The translations under genes were made by a program, and so were the position numbers. Positions 20,040 to 32,400 of a stretch of 64,000 bases of DNA are shown here, piece by piece; within the stretch, counting starts at the first letter, position 1; each line of letters starts with the position of its first letter. The notes beneath the pieces are model-generated. The model saw nothing but the letters and a program-made list of their open reading frames with translations. It was not told the DNA's origin and did no database searches. This DNA comes from Oryzias latipes. Taxonomy: Eukaryota; Chordata; Actinopteri; Beloniformes; Adrianichthyidae. The stretch lies in NCBI RefSeq assembly GCF_002234675.1, contig NC_019860.2, positions 10,414,586 to 10,478,585 on the forward strand, written 5' to 3'.

Positions 20040-20475
20040 TTTATTGTTGAAATTAAAGTAGGTCTGGTCTGTGAAGTCCAATATATTTGACCCATTTTGT
20101 CCACCATCTCAAACCTTTATCTGTTTGCATCTTTATTGCAAAAGTCAGTCTATCCATAACATCAATGTCATGTATTGTTTTATACCAATCATCTACTGTT
20201 GGAGCATCTGGTTGTAACCACTTTCTTGTCAAGGCCTTCTTTCCTCCCACCAGCAATATTCTCATTAAATATTGGTCTGCTGCAGACCGCATGTGTTGTG
20301 TTACTGTTCCCAAGTATAGAGCCAAGGCATTAAAGGGAAAGGTTTCTTGAAATGTCGTCTCCAAAACATTTATGGATTTCTTGCCAAAAGGGTGTGAGTA
20401 CAGGACAAACCCAGAATATATGGTAGTGGTTGGCTTCGGATGAGCCACATAACCTCCAACAGCTTGTTTCCACGT
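20040..20475 (-). mobile_element. Tx1/L1-clade LINE ORF2 C-terminal fragment
   Basis: Codons 20493-20053 on minus contain FNALALYLGTVTQHM, then RILLVGGKKALTRKWLQPDA, PTVDDWYKTIHDIDVMDRLT and a final WWTKWVKYI. This is the characteristic C-terminal domain after the RT of fish Tx1/L1 LINEs. Everything upstream is missing (5' truncation). It lies next to the transposon's right end. Confidence 0.8.
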
Positions 20476-20801
20476 ATATTCACGTATGACCAATTTTCAT
20501 CCGTGCAACATGTGCAAAATGTTCGTAGTGGCTATGTGACATGGCCTTTATATAGAAACTTGAATCTTATGTGCAAAAAATCCCCTACAAGGTAAACTTT
20601 AGATACTATTTTAACGTGTTTCTTTCAGTTTGGTTGCAAGTGGGTATTTGATGTATAAAGAAAAAGATTGTTATTAATCTAGGTATTTCCTACGTCTCTG
20701 GAAAGTGTGGTCTGACTACATTGTATTGTGAAGGTTCAAGAACCGAAGTGCTCATAGATGACTCATGTTTCCTCTGCAGGTGAAGCTCAAACATTAGCTG
20801 C

Positions 20802-23800
20802 ATGGATCAGGGAGTAAACGGAGAAGATGAAGCCTCCCACTCAGAAAGCCCACTGTGTGAGGTTGATAGGGGTCAGACCAGAGCTCAGAGGTGAGACCTC
20901 TAACCTCTAACTCTGCTTTGTGTCAGAACTCACTCGCTTCAACAACCCCTTCAATGTTCGCAGGAAAAGACGTGCACCTGGTCCCGAAACAGAACCTGCA
21001 TACGGATCTGAACCCAGCTGTGTTTCTTTGAAGAGTGCCATGTCAAAGGATGTGATTATTAATCTGAAATCGGATTGTGTTGCTGCAGAAAGGTGAGCTA
21101 CTTTTATAAATTGTTTGAGCATCAAATTAAGGCTTACCATGGATTTACACGGGTGCGTCTCCGTTGCGTTGGAGTGCGTCTCATGACCGTCAGTTAGTTT
21201 ACATGGTCTCCACTGCATCTCAGGTCTGTCCCCCCTGGCACCCAGAGGAGGGGTTTGTCCTGCCACCCCTGTGTCGAGTCTCTGCACATCCAAAACATAA
21301 GCAGACTGACTCTCCTTCTTTACTGGGTCCTTGTAAAATGCAGGTTTTGTGTCATGAAATGATGTTATGTTTCTGTACTTCCAAAATTAAACTTGATTGT
21401 CGGGAAACTAGTGAGAAGTGATGTGTGTCACGTTAAAAGTTGTTTTAATGAGTCTGCATTCATCAGATCACGAGTGATGTGTCACATCGTTGTGGTCATG
21501 CCATTGTTTTAAGATAATTCTGTTAAGAAACTACAAGGTAGCTTTTAGGATGATATCACAGCAACGCCACGTAACGAGACACAGAAAAGCACGTGAGAAG
21601 CGTTTTCAGCTTCAACTGTTTTTTTTGCTTGATAACACGACAATCGTTGCTTTATAGTTGTCTGTGGCTCATAGGTTCCTTCATTCCTACTCTGTCCACG
21701 TCGGCTTCGGTGGCTGTTTCGGCTCAGGATTGTATTCAGACTGAGGAACCTCAGAGAAAAGCTGAAGCTCAGTCCGATTGGAATTGAACTGATACCACCT
21801 CCAAAGATGGGTCTAAGAGCAGTTCTAGGTCCCGAACCACGGATCTGCTTGGGTGCATTCAGACTAAAAATTTGTTCTGGATTATTGAATGGAAACAAAC
21901 TCCGCTGGACTTAAAACGGACTAAACACCTTAAAATATTATCAGGTTTTATCATGAAAGTACAATGCAAACTTTTATTTTATAACCTGGACCTGTTTCTG
22001 GTTCTCCAGCTTTTTGACGTGACATTGACGCGTCTTTAGACTGGAAATAGAAATCCTTCGTAAAGCTTGTGGTGCAGAGATACAGATGTGAGACGCAGAC
22101 ATGACGGAGGCGATACGAACATTTGGAATGATTATTCAGGGCTCTACTTTATTTGTGTCAACGCAACTGCAATGCACCACAGACGGACCAGTGTAAATCA
22201 GCCTTCAGTTACATGTTGCCATACCATGGGTGCAGGTTTTTGGGTTGTCCAAAGGGGTCATAGAGAGGATCATCCGCATCTTAAAGGGGCTGCAGATGTG
22301 TCTTGCTGCTCCCTTGAGGCTTGTACAGCCACCTGAAGGGGCGTAATTAAAAATGGAATGTACCATTGTCGTGTGCATGATACACTTACCACATGCACGT
22401 ACCATCGTGCGTGTGGTAAGTGTATCATGAAGTATTTGTAAGGCACTTATGACGTATGGATGATGCTGTCGTACGGCGCCTTAATGCCACACTCTTGCCA
22501 TCAGTAAGGCGTGTGCACTGGCTCCCTACTGGCTGCGCAAATGCCACATGCATGGGGTGTGCAGGTGTATACGAAACAATAAGACAGCCGTAGGATGCCC
22601 ACACAATCTACCTTTCGGTTGTCTAATCTCCTCATTGCTGACGGTCAGACTACGCGCATTTCAGCAGGATTTGGGGGGGTTAAAAAAGAAAAATGTGTAC
22701 AATGCACCTGCATCTCACCTACTTGCCCCCTACTTTACCCTTGGATGTTGTATAAGTGTTTGCTACAACCTCTGACTCGCAGCATGCTTGGGGATAAAAA
22801 ATGGAGATTTTCGCTCTATGGGCTCTTATTGATATTCCATGACGGCCACCTCCCTTTCCCATACAAGTTTGATGATTTTTTACCCGCAGACAGCCCGTAT
22901 TCACCCTTAAGGGCAGTTGTGACTAATTATTTGGTTAGTATAACGAGTTTTTCATGTAAGCGGATCTCTGAACAGCTTTCATTAAATCAAATCTTTCATC
23001 GAAGGCTAAAATTACTACTAGAGATCACTTTAGAAATGCTTTGAGATTTCTATATATACATTCAAATTTTACTTCCATTTAGAATTATTTAAAAAGTAAG
23101 AATGTATTACAAGATACATTAATATTATTTTTCCAACAGAAACTATGGGAAACGCAGAATTCACTCTACATCTGGACCCAGCTGTATTTCCTTCAAGAGT
23201 GACAGGTCAAAGGATCCCATTAATGATTTTAAATCAGGTCAAATGGAAGCAGAAGGGTGAGTGCATGTAAATGTTTTACATCTGTCAAGTATAAGTGAGC
23301 TTATTTTTTATTCCAAAGTGTGTTTTACATAAGCACAGGTAGGAAATGTCACTCAGGTGTCTGGGGCTTCTGGACGGCAGAGGACATTTAAGCTGGGCTC
23401 ACACATTAAATGCGATTCAAGCATCGAATTCACCTCTGCTAGGTCCTGCAGCATTTACCGGCTCCATTACTACATTATGGAAGATGTGGATGGTGTTGAC
23501 AGAGTAGCTTGGGTTTGTTTATTTTGAAGAGTTTTACAGGCAGCTCTTAAGGCAAGTAAGCACATCTCCATGTCTGGGATGGAATCGTTCAGAGACTCTC
23601 CCAGTACGGTGAGCTTCACCATCCACTGCAGACATGACGGACACTTTTAGTGGTACTTCCTTCTCTCTGTAGCCCAGTTCGACAACTTGCTGTCCTGCAA
23701 TAGTCTGCAAGAGGAGAAAATAAAAAAGATGAAAGGACATGACCTTTTTATTCTTGATTCGATACTCTGGATGTATCGATTCATTTATACAATGATTTGA

Positions 23801-26800
23801 TTCGATATTTGTGATTGCCAAGTCGATTGACTTTCTATTTTGGTTTATTTTGAACCATTTGATTCGATCTGATTTACTGACCTAAAATGGATCCAGGACA
23901 TCTTTAGCCAAAACTGCAACCAGTGTGACTCAGAGATAAATATCTGGGTACTGAACAGTGCAGGTGAAGTTTTCCAGATTCCATGTTTTACATACAGGAT
24001 AATCAAATATAAATTAAATATGTGTACAAGCAAACAAGTACTGAATGGTAAATCCTTTCACATTTTAATTTCCTGAAGTTCAGCTTACTGTTGTTTTTCC
24101 ACATCATAATAATCCCAAGGTAAAATCTTTAGAACATTCTACCCCACTGAGTGGTCACATGTCTTGCAAAAGTATTTATTATTTAAGTATTTCCAGACAT
24201 TGGGCTGAAATGATGGTTGCTGCATCATTTGTGTTGTTTACTGTCATGCACTTGGTCGTTTTTATGTTATAGTAAAATAAACCATCCATGTCTCAATCCA
24301 AATGGTATTTTGTCATTTTGATTCGATTTTGAAACAACTTTTTAATGGTATAGGTTGATTCAATTCGATTTTGCAAAAACGGATTAATTGATTAATTGCT
24401 TCACCCCTACTCAATACAAATATAAAGACACTAAAGGGTGAGCACAAATGGCATTGTTGAGGTTTCATCCATGTTGGCTTTGGACTCCACTGACTTATCA
24501 CATCAACACATCGTTACCAACCTGAGTTTCTGATTGGTTGATGCAACGCAAGTATTTGCCAATGACTTTTTAACGCTAGAAAATTTGCTGTGTGCATTAA
24601 AATTTTTATGGAGGTGCTTTAAACTCAATTGCGAATTGTGCCATGCTTATTGCTGAAATTGTTGAATTATGGTAAACAAGCTTTTTTAGTTTTAAAGACC
24701 CAGTACGATTGTGTTTTTAGTGTTTTGACATGTTGGGGCAGTTTTCTGATGATGGAGACCATATATAAAGAAATTAAGGTTAAAATTGTGTTTCCATTGT
24801 TTTATTTGAAATGGAGCTGACAAAAAAATGTGATGGAAAAAGCTTGTAGTTGTGATGTAGAACCTACAGCTGGTGGGACACAAGCTCCGCCCCATCCCGA
24901 TGCATCCACTTGTAGACGACTAGGTCCATATGTTTTGCTCGTCTGAGCTGCAATCTGGCTCAAAACTGTACGTCTGGATAGCTCCAATGTTGCTTGCCAT
25001 TTATGTTGCACCAGTAAGGTTAGTTTGGCAGTGTGAGGGGCCGTAAGCTAGCGGGAGAGCACGTAAACAGATGGGGGTTGGGGAGTGGGGGCAGGGTTGC
25101 ACCTCTGAGTTGTGGGAGGGACAACTACATTTCAAATGAGCTCTTGCCGCTCTGCAAAAAATACGTCTTAGAAAACAACACAGATAATTTGATTTAGACT
25201 ATGGGTTATGTCCAAATAACCAACCTAAGCCTTAACTACCAAAAAACGATATCGTGCAGCACTATGTAGTGCCCTGAATTTTAAAAGCAATCGGACACCA
25301 TGATCACTACTTTTTTATTTTTAAACGGCGTATATGACATCAACAATTTCACAAATTAAAATGTAATTAATATGAGTGTTTTGCGATGATTATTTATGAG
25401 TCCACTGTCTTCTGAAGATAAAAAAGGTTGGTGTTTATTAAAACATACATTTAAATACAGTTTTTTGGCAGAAATTGTTTTGACGCAATGGATTGTGGTC
25501 TATATTCGGTGATCTAATGAGCATCGATGCACACTGTTTTTTCGCATACTTCTGGAAAATATCTAGGGCACTCGATTATTTAATTCGGACAGCACTGCAA
25601 ATTGGCGAACGCACTAAATGGCAAGTAGTGAAGGAATTAGGACACAACCTATAAACGGCATTATCATAATTAAAAGACAACTGGGAACACTTTTATAATA
25701 GATCAAAATATGATTAGAGTGGGACTTTAAGGATATTCAGGTTAGAAAAGAAGCTGAGTTGTTATTGGAATTGGATTTTTGCTTTTCTTTAAAAAGCATG
25801 GTACTTTTCAAGCATGTCTTTTTATATATCAGGCCTGGCCAACCCAGGTCCACAAGAGCCACAACCCTGCCTGGTTTCAACTTCTCCTGACCAACTTGCT
25901 GATTAGCTGACTGATTCCACATCCTGATTGACTGAACACACCTGATTTAGGTAGTCAGCATCAAGCAGTCCTGGGAGAGATGGAAAACAGGCAGGGTTGA
26001 GGCTCTTGAGGGCCAGGCTTGGCCAGCTCTGTCATCCATGGTTGGCAGGTTGGTTATTAGGACAGTAGATAGGTTTCTTGGTTCACACAGCCACAAAAAA
26101 TGTCAAAATTAGTTTTTTCACATTTCTTCTCAGGATGGACCAGCACTTCATAAAAGGTACCTGTGATCAATCTACCCTTCACCATCAAACCCAGATGGAC
26201 TCCATATTTCAGGTATGTACATCCACAACTGTTTGTCCTTCTGTTCTGTTCACACTCATCTCCATGCTAGATAGATGCATTATTAGGCTTCTTGACTTGA
26301 GGCTCATTCATACAATATTCTGTTGCAGGCTCTGGAGAACAACATTGTCACTTTCGTGAAGAAAGAACTGACGAAGTTTAAGAAACTTCTGAGTAGAGAT
26401 TCTTTGGAACGCATGCAGAGAGCAAAGGAGGATAAGGATGTATTAGGGGTAGACGATGAAGAGCAAGCCAAGATACTGAGAGAAATGTTTCTAGACATGA
26501 CAATTCTCTTCCTAAAAGGAATAAATGAACAGGAAATGGCTGACCGTCTGCAAAGCAGTAAGAGTTTTTCTATAAAGACTTCATACAACAAAGAAACTGT
26601 AATGTTACCTACACACCATGCATGTGATAGGCGTTCAAGAACCTGTGTTCAGCGCCTTCTTGAGCGCTCTTTTAGCATCTGTTGTTCACACTGGACTGTT
26701 GCTACCTGATACTAGCGCATGTACTTACAGTTGGAAGAAGCTTAGTGCAAAATGTCAAAGCGGTAAAAAATCTTGCTCCAGGTTTTTGTTTCTCAGCTCT

Positions 26801-29800
26801 ATTTCAATATATTCCGATATAGTATCATAAAACTCCAGCCGGGCTCAAACTGCAATTATGAATTTCTCCTTCGTGATCAATTTTCAGACAGTGGGCACTT
26901 CCGTGAAAAGAACGGTACCCATACGACACTACCAAATCCAAGTCCCTGATTGGTCAAAGTTTAACTTGTTTAACTTTTTAAACGCGTCTACAATCTTGTG
27001 TAGCGATGTATGAACGTGAGTTTTAAACGCAAAAGCCCGAAACAGGCATTAACGCGTGTTTACTTAGACTTTTCATTGGAAATGGTCACTTGAATGTGTG
27101 TTGCCGAGGGCGATGTGAACCTAGCATTATTCAAATTTGTATCGATGTAGATACTATAGAAACTGTAGATACTGCATTCAAATTTTTAATGATGTTTGCC
27201 AAAAAACTAATTCATAATGATTTATTGTTTGCCCTTTTCTAAAGATTTCCCCACCATATGCCAGCTTAAACTAAGAACCAGCCAAAAAAAGAAGTTCCAG
27301 TGTTTGTTTGAGGGAATTGCTAAAGCAGGAAACCCAACCCTTCTGAATGAGATCTACACAGAGCTCTTCATCGTAGAAGGGACGACTGGAGAAATCAATA
27401 ATGAACATGAAGTCAGACAGATTGAAGCAGCATCCAGAAAAGCAGACAGAGCTGAAAAAAACCATCAAACAAGAAGAAATCTTCCGACCGCTTTCTGGGA
27501 GACAAGAACCAATCAGAACCGTGATGACTAAGGGAGTGGCTGGCATCGGGAAAACCGTCTTAACACAGAAGTTCACTCTGGACTGGGCTGAAGACAAAGC
27601 CAACCAGAACATCCACTTCATATTTCCATTCACTTTCAGAGAGCTGAATGGGGTGAAGGATAGAAAGTTCAGCTTGGTGAAACTTGTTCATCACTTCTTT
27701 CCTGAAACCAAAGGAATCTTCAGCTTTGAAGAGTTCCAGGTCATCTTCATCTTTGATGGTCTGGATGAGTGTCGACTTCCTCTGGACTTTAGAAACAGTG
27801 AGATAGTTACAGATGTTACACAATCTAGCTCAGTGGGTAATCTGCTGACAAACCTCATCAGGGGGAGACTTCTTCATTCTGCTTACCTCTGGATAACCAC
27901 ACGACCTGCAGCAGCCAATCAGATCCCTGCTGACTGTATTGATATGGTGACAGAGGTCAGGGGATTTGCTGATCCTCAGAAAGAAGTGTACTTCAGGAAG
28001 AGATTCAAAGACAGAAAGCAAGCTAGCACCATCATCTCACACATCAAGACATCTCGAAGCGTCCACATCATGTGCCACATCCCAGTCTTCTGCTGGATCA
28101 CTGCTACAGTTCTGGAGGATCTGCTGAAGAGCAGAGAGGGAGGAGAGCTGCCTAAGACTTTGACTGAGATGTACATCCACTTTTTGGTGGTTCAGGCCAA
28201 AGTCAAGAAGGTCAAGTATGATGGAGGAACTGAGACGGATCCTCACTGGAGTCCAGAGAGCAGGAAGATGATGGAGGCTCTGGCGAAACTGGCTTTTGAG
28301 CAGCTGCAGAAAGGAAACCTGATCTTCTACGAATCTGACCTGACAGAGTGTGGTATCAATGTGACAGAGGCCTCAGTGTACTCAGGAGTGCTGACTCAGA
28401 TCTTTATTGAGGAGAAAGGGCTGTACCAGGACAGGGTGTTCTGCTTCATCCATCTGAGCATTCAAGAATTCCTTGCTGCTCTTCATGTCCACATGACCTT
28501 CATCAACTCTGGAGTCAACCTCTTGGCAGAGGACCAAACCTTATCTCAGGCATCCTCACCAGACCTCAAATCTGCAGACATAGAGTTCTACCAGACCTGT
28601 GTGAACGCGGCTTTAAAGAGTCCAAATGGGCATCTGGACCTTTTTCTGCGCTTCCTCTTGGGTCTTTCCAAACTAACCAATCAGACCCTCCTACAAGGAC
28701 TACTCGTCCCAACAGGAAACAACATAGAGACAGATGAGGAAACGATCCAGTACATAAAGATGAAGATCAGTGAGAATGCATCTGTGGAGAAAAACATCAA
28801 CCTGTTCCACTGCCTGAATGAGCTCAATGATAATTCTCTGACAGAGGAGATTCAGCGTTTCCTTAACTCAGGCCGTCTCTCCATAAACACAATGTCCTCT
28901 CTTCAGTGGTCTGCTCTAGTTGTCATTTTACTATCAGAAAAAGATCTGGATGTGTTTGACCTGAAGAAATACTCTGGTTCAGAGGAGGTTCTCCTAAAGC
29001 TCCTTCCAGTAGTCAAAGCCTCCAACAAAGCTCTGTAAGAAAATTAAAAAATTAAACCTATCTAATAAAGACACTGCTTTTATGGTATCTGACACAAGAA
29101 TAAAAAGTCTGTCCTTGTTCTTCTTTTACAGATTGAGTAACTGTAAACTTTCAGAGAGAAGCTGTGAAGCTTTGGCCGATATGCTTAGCTCTCAGTCCTG
29201 CAGTCTAAGAGAGCTGGACCTGAGTAACAACGATTTGGGCGACTTGGGACTGAAGCATCTTTGTTTTGGACTGGAGAACCCCAACTGTACTTTGGAAACT
29301 CTCAGGTCAGTTCTAAAGTGAAACTTGTGCATATTTGAAGGTGTGAGAAAACAATTTTATTTGTTGTTGATAATGTTTTTGGTGCTGAAAGCCAAAGCCT
29401 CTACAAATTGCTGTAGAGATTTGTTGCTTAGTGTAAAGTGTATACGCAGTTAATAGTAACCAACTGATTTTGATGTGGAGAAAAGCCACTTTGTGCCGAT
29501 ATGCAATACTTTACTAAAGTAAGGTGTTTATGCAGTTAAACATAAACTAACTGATTTTGACACAGCGAAAGGGGCTTGGTGACTTAACGCAATACTTAAC
29601 TAAAGTAAAGTTGTTGTGTTGAATGGGGCTGGACCCAGAAGCAGGACAGAAACTGAAAGTGGATTAATAATTGTTTTTATTAAGTCCCAGTAATAGAGGA
29701 GGGTTCTGTCTTGAAAGAGTCGGGACTTGGATGAATGACGGAAAGGATGAGCTGCTGGTCTGGTGGAAGCTGTGAAGAGTGTAGAGTAGAGCCTTGGATT

Positions 29801-31559
29801 GGTGTCCTGTTGGATGAGTGATGGAGATTAAGCTGGTAGTTATTCCTTAAGGGGCAAAACATAGACTGGGTCAGCTAGCAGGTAAAGTCGTGGCACTTGG
29901 CATAGAACTTGGCATAAGGCTTGACTTGAGAACTTAGCATGACTCAGTTATTCTACCGCAGGAAGCAGACGGACTGACGTCGGCTAAAGGGTGAGGAATC
30001 CAGATAAAGGCTGCAGGCTGATGAGTTGATGGGTAGCAGATGCAAAGATAATTCCCCGGTAGGTGTGGGAGGAGACCAGGATCCTAACAAGTGTTTACGC
30101 AATTAACAAAACCAACTGAATTTGACAATGAGAAGAGCAGGTTTTTTGCTGATATGCAATACTTTACGTTAGGTTAAGTGTTTACACAAATAATGTAAAC
30201 CAACTGATTTTAACACTGAAAAATCTGCTTTGTCACAATATGCAATACTTTACTAACGTAAAGTGTTTATGCAATTAACGTAACCCATTGTATTTTAATT
30301 AAGGGAAAAGGCGGTTTGTGCCAATATGTAATACTTTACTTATGTAAAGAGGTTACACAGTCAATATAAACCAACTGATGTTGAGACTGAGAAAAGCCGC
30401 TTTGTTCTGACAGCTTTTCCGCTTTTCTCTGCTACAGAGTTGCTACAAGAGTTTCCGTAGGTCAAATATTGAGTTTTTCCTTATTACCAGTGACAGCTTC
30501 TGAATTTAAGGGGTCCAACTTAAACTATTGTCCAAGAATTTTATACATTGTTTTTTTGTCTTCAGTCTGTCAGGATGTCTGATCACAGAACAAGGCTGTG
30601 GATTTTTGGAGTCAGCTCTAAACTCCAACTCCTCTCATCTACGAGAGTTGGACCTGAGCTACAACCATCCAGGAACAGAAGGGGTGGTACTCCTTACTCC
30701 TAAACTGGACACTCTCAGGTATGTTGTTGCTGGTTTTAGCACATTTTCAGAGACATTTTTAGTCAAGAACAATCTGAGAATGAAAGCCATGCAAAGTGAC
30801 TATATGCTGAGAGAGACCAAGCTGTTCTGATCCATCTTCTTCTTTCAGAGTGGATCCTGCTGGAGAACAATGGCTGACGCCAGGTCTAAAGAAGTGTAAG
30901 CGAAGTGTAATCTTAACACAATGACAACAAAGCAGCTTACAGTGACGCATTTTTAAACTGAGTTCTTATCAAAGTGTCAAACAACTGCAGCTGGATCGTG
31001 TTTGTTCTCTTCATCAGATTCCTGCCGACTCTCCATTGACACAAACACAGTGAGCAGGAAGATCGAGCTGTCCGACAACAGCAACAGGATGACCCGTGTG
31101 GATGTGCTGCAGCCGTATCCCGACCACAACGACAGATTTGATCTGTTTCAGCTGCTCTGTAAAGATGTTCTGAGCGGCCGCTGTTACTGGGAGGTGGAGT
31201 GGAGTGGGAGGGTGGACGTTGCAGTGAGTTACCGAGGGATCAAAAGGAAAGGGGACAGCGACGACCGCTGGTTCGGATTCAACGATCAGTCCTGGAGTTT
31301 GTTTTGCTCCGATGATGATGGTTACTCCGTTTGGCACCGTAACGAAAAAGTTTCTGTCCCGTCCTCGTCCTCATCTTCTTCCTCTAACAAAGTAGCAGTG
31401 TATGTTGACTATCCTGCCGGGATTCTGTCCTTCTTTGAAGTCTCCTCTGACACACTGATCCACCTCCACACCTTTAACAACACTTTCACCGAACCTCTTT
31501 ATCCAGGGTTCGGGTTTGAATTCAGGCTTGGGTCCTGGCTGTCTATTTGTCCAGTTTAA
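20802..31559 (+). CDS. NLRC3-like NOD-like receptor (FISNA-NACHT-LRR-B30.2), with one frameshift
   Basis: Cytosolic innate-immune sensor of the expanded fish NLR-C group. Coding exons: 20802-20890, 20964-21092, 23140-23256, 26134-26212, 26329-26557, 27245-29034, 29132-29305, 30566-30718, 30849-30895, 31018-31559 (about 1115 aa if the frame is kept). Exons 1-4 give the short N-terminal repeats ([23 protein letters not shown]) typical of these proteins. Exons 5-6 are FISNA, then NACHT with Walker [12 protein letters not shown] (about 27533-27565) and Walker [13 protein letters not shown] (about 27739-27774). Two LRR exons follow ([34 protein letters not shown]), the second shortened by about seven codons (153 against 174 nt). 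The last exon is a PRY-SPRY/B30.2 domain ([19 protein letters not shown]). An extra A in the A7 run 27455-27461 shifts the frame between FISNA and NACHT: allele, sequencing error or pseudogene. 5' UTR from 20780; AATAAA 31648. Confidence 0.9.
22376..22429. repeat. 54-bp near-perfect hairpin in NLR intron 2
   Basis: Arms CATGATACACTTACCACATG (and on to GCACG) and its complement, with one mismatch and a loop of about seven bases. It may be the centre of a small palindromic MITE; no other feature is seen around it. Confidence 0.7.
24691..25730. mobile_element. MITE-like repeat with TTTAAAGACCC ends in NLR intron 3
   Basis: The left end TTTAAAGACCCAGTACGAT and the right end (inverted) TTAAAGTCCCACTCTAAT are inverted copies. 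Related sequence occurs at about 34320-34595 and 59284-59520, with shared words CCTCTGAGTTGTG and CTGGGAACAC/CCCAGTGGTC. Non-coding. Confidence 0.6.
25830..26031. mobile_element. 202-bp MITE in NLR intron 3
   Basis: Terminal arms of 44 bp (25830-25873 and 25988-26031) are inverted copies with about 36 matches, both containing CTGGCCAA and AACCCTGCCTG. A common type of small fish/vertebrate hAT-like palindromic element, by appearance. Confidence 0.65.
26600..27125. repeat. ~500-bp dispersed repeat, copy A (NLR intron 5)
   Basis: Clear relative of 57285-57805 in the same orientation: shared blocks include TCACAGTTGGAAGA-like, CTCTATTCCGATATA-like, TTGATCAATTTTCA and ACTACCAAATCC, ending with TTTTCATTGGAAATGGTC-like sequence. 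Non-coding, many differences, so old copies. Confidence 0.7.
29420..30400. repeat. Diverged ~88-bp tandem repeat with an insertion (NLR intron 7)
   Basis: Units carrying GCAATACTTTACTAA, a TTTATGCAGTTAA-type word and CCAACTGATTTTGA recur at about 29430, 29515, 30090, 30175, 30255 and 30345. Between the second and third units about 480 bp (29608-30088) are inserted; on minus this begins TGTTAGGATCCTGGTC and resembles a solo LTR, with AAGT on both sides. A related unit lies at about 57830-57990. Confidence 0.65.
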
Positions 31560-31653
31560 CGTTAAACTCAATCTAATTCTCAATCTGTTTCGATCTGAAA
31601 CAGGTCCCAAGATTCCTTTTGAGATTATTCCTCCTCTAATCAATTAAAATAAA

Positions 31654-32346
31654 CATCATTAATTTCCAAGTTAGCATAAAAGGAGCCATCATTCCAATAC
31701 CCAAATAGTGTTTTTCTCTGTTTCCTGTCCAAAATCTGACCTCAGTATTGGTGACGTGCTGCACTACAGCTCACAAATGAACACATTTTGTAGAGAAGAA
31801 ACACGATATTGAAATCTGTATATTTTCACTTGTGGTGTGATCAGCTGGACATGGAGAACATGGTTATTTATTCTGAGAAGCAGCCAAGACTGAATAAGAT
31901 CAACACTAAGACCACACTAGGAGCCAAATGTTGAATGAATGAGTTTATCACTATTCTTTCAGCTGTGTTCTTGCTCCACATTAGTCCATTGATCCCAACA
32001 CAACTAAACAGAAAGAGAGAAGATGAAGGATGACCAGCAAACCTCATTCTGGACCATCTGAAGACCAGTAGTAGTTCAGAACAGTAGATGGCTAAGAGCA
32101 GGGGTGTCCACACTTTTTTGGCATGTGAGATACTTTTGAGACAACAATGGGACAATCTCTTAAAGATCTACATATGTATGTATACATATGTATATATAGA
32201 TATAGATAGATATATAGATGTTGAAATATATACAGTACAGACCAAAAGTTTGGACACACCTTCCTATTCATTTGACTAATTTTACAATTTTACTGAAAGA
32301 TGGCATCTGAATGCCATACTTTTCTAGCTCGCTCCTCATGTTACTG

Positions 32347-32400
<54 letters not shown>
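31654..32400. repeat. Spacer with hAT/Tc1-type end fragments and (GATA)n
   Basis: CAGGGGTGTCCACACTTTTT (from 32099) looks like a hAT terminal fragment. ACAGTACAGACCAAAAGTTT (from 32232) is a very common fish Tc1-like terminal word. A TAGA tetranucleotide array occupies about 32347-32400. No gene. Confidence 0.6.
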
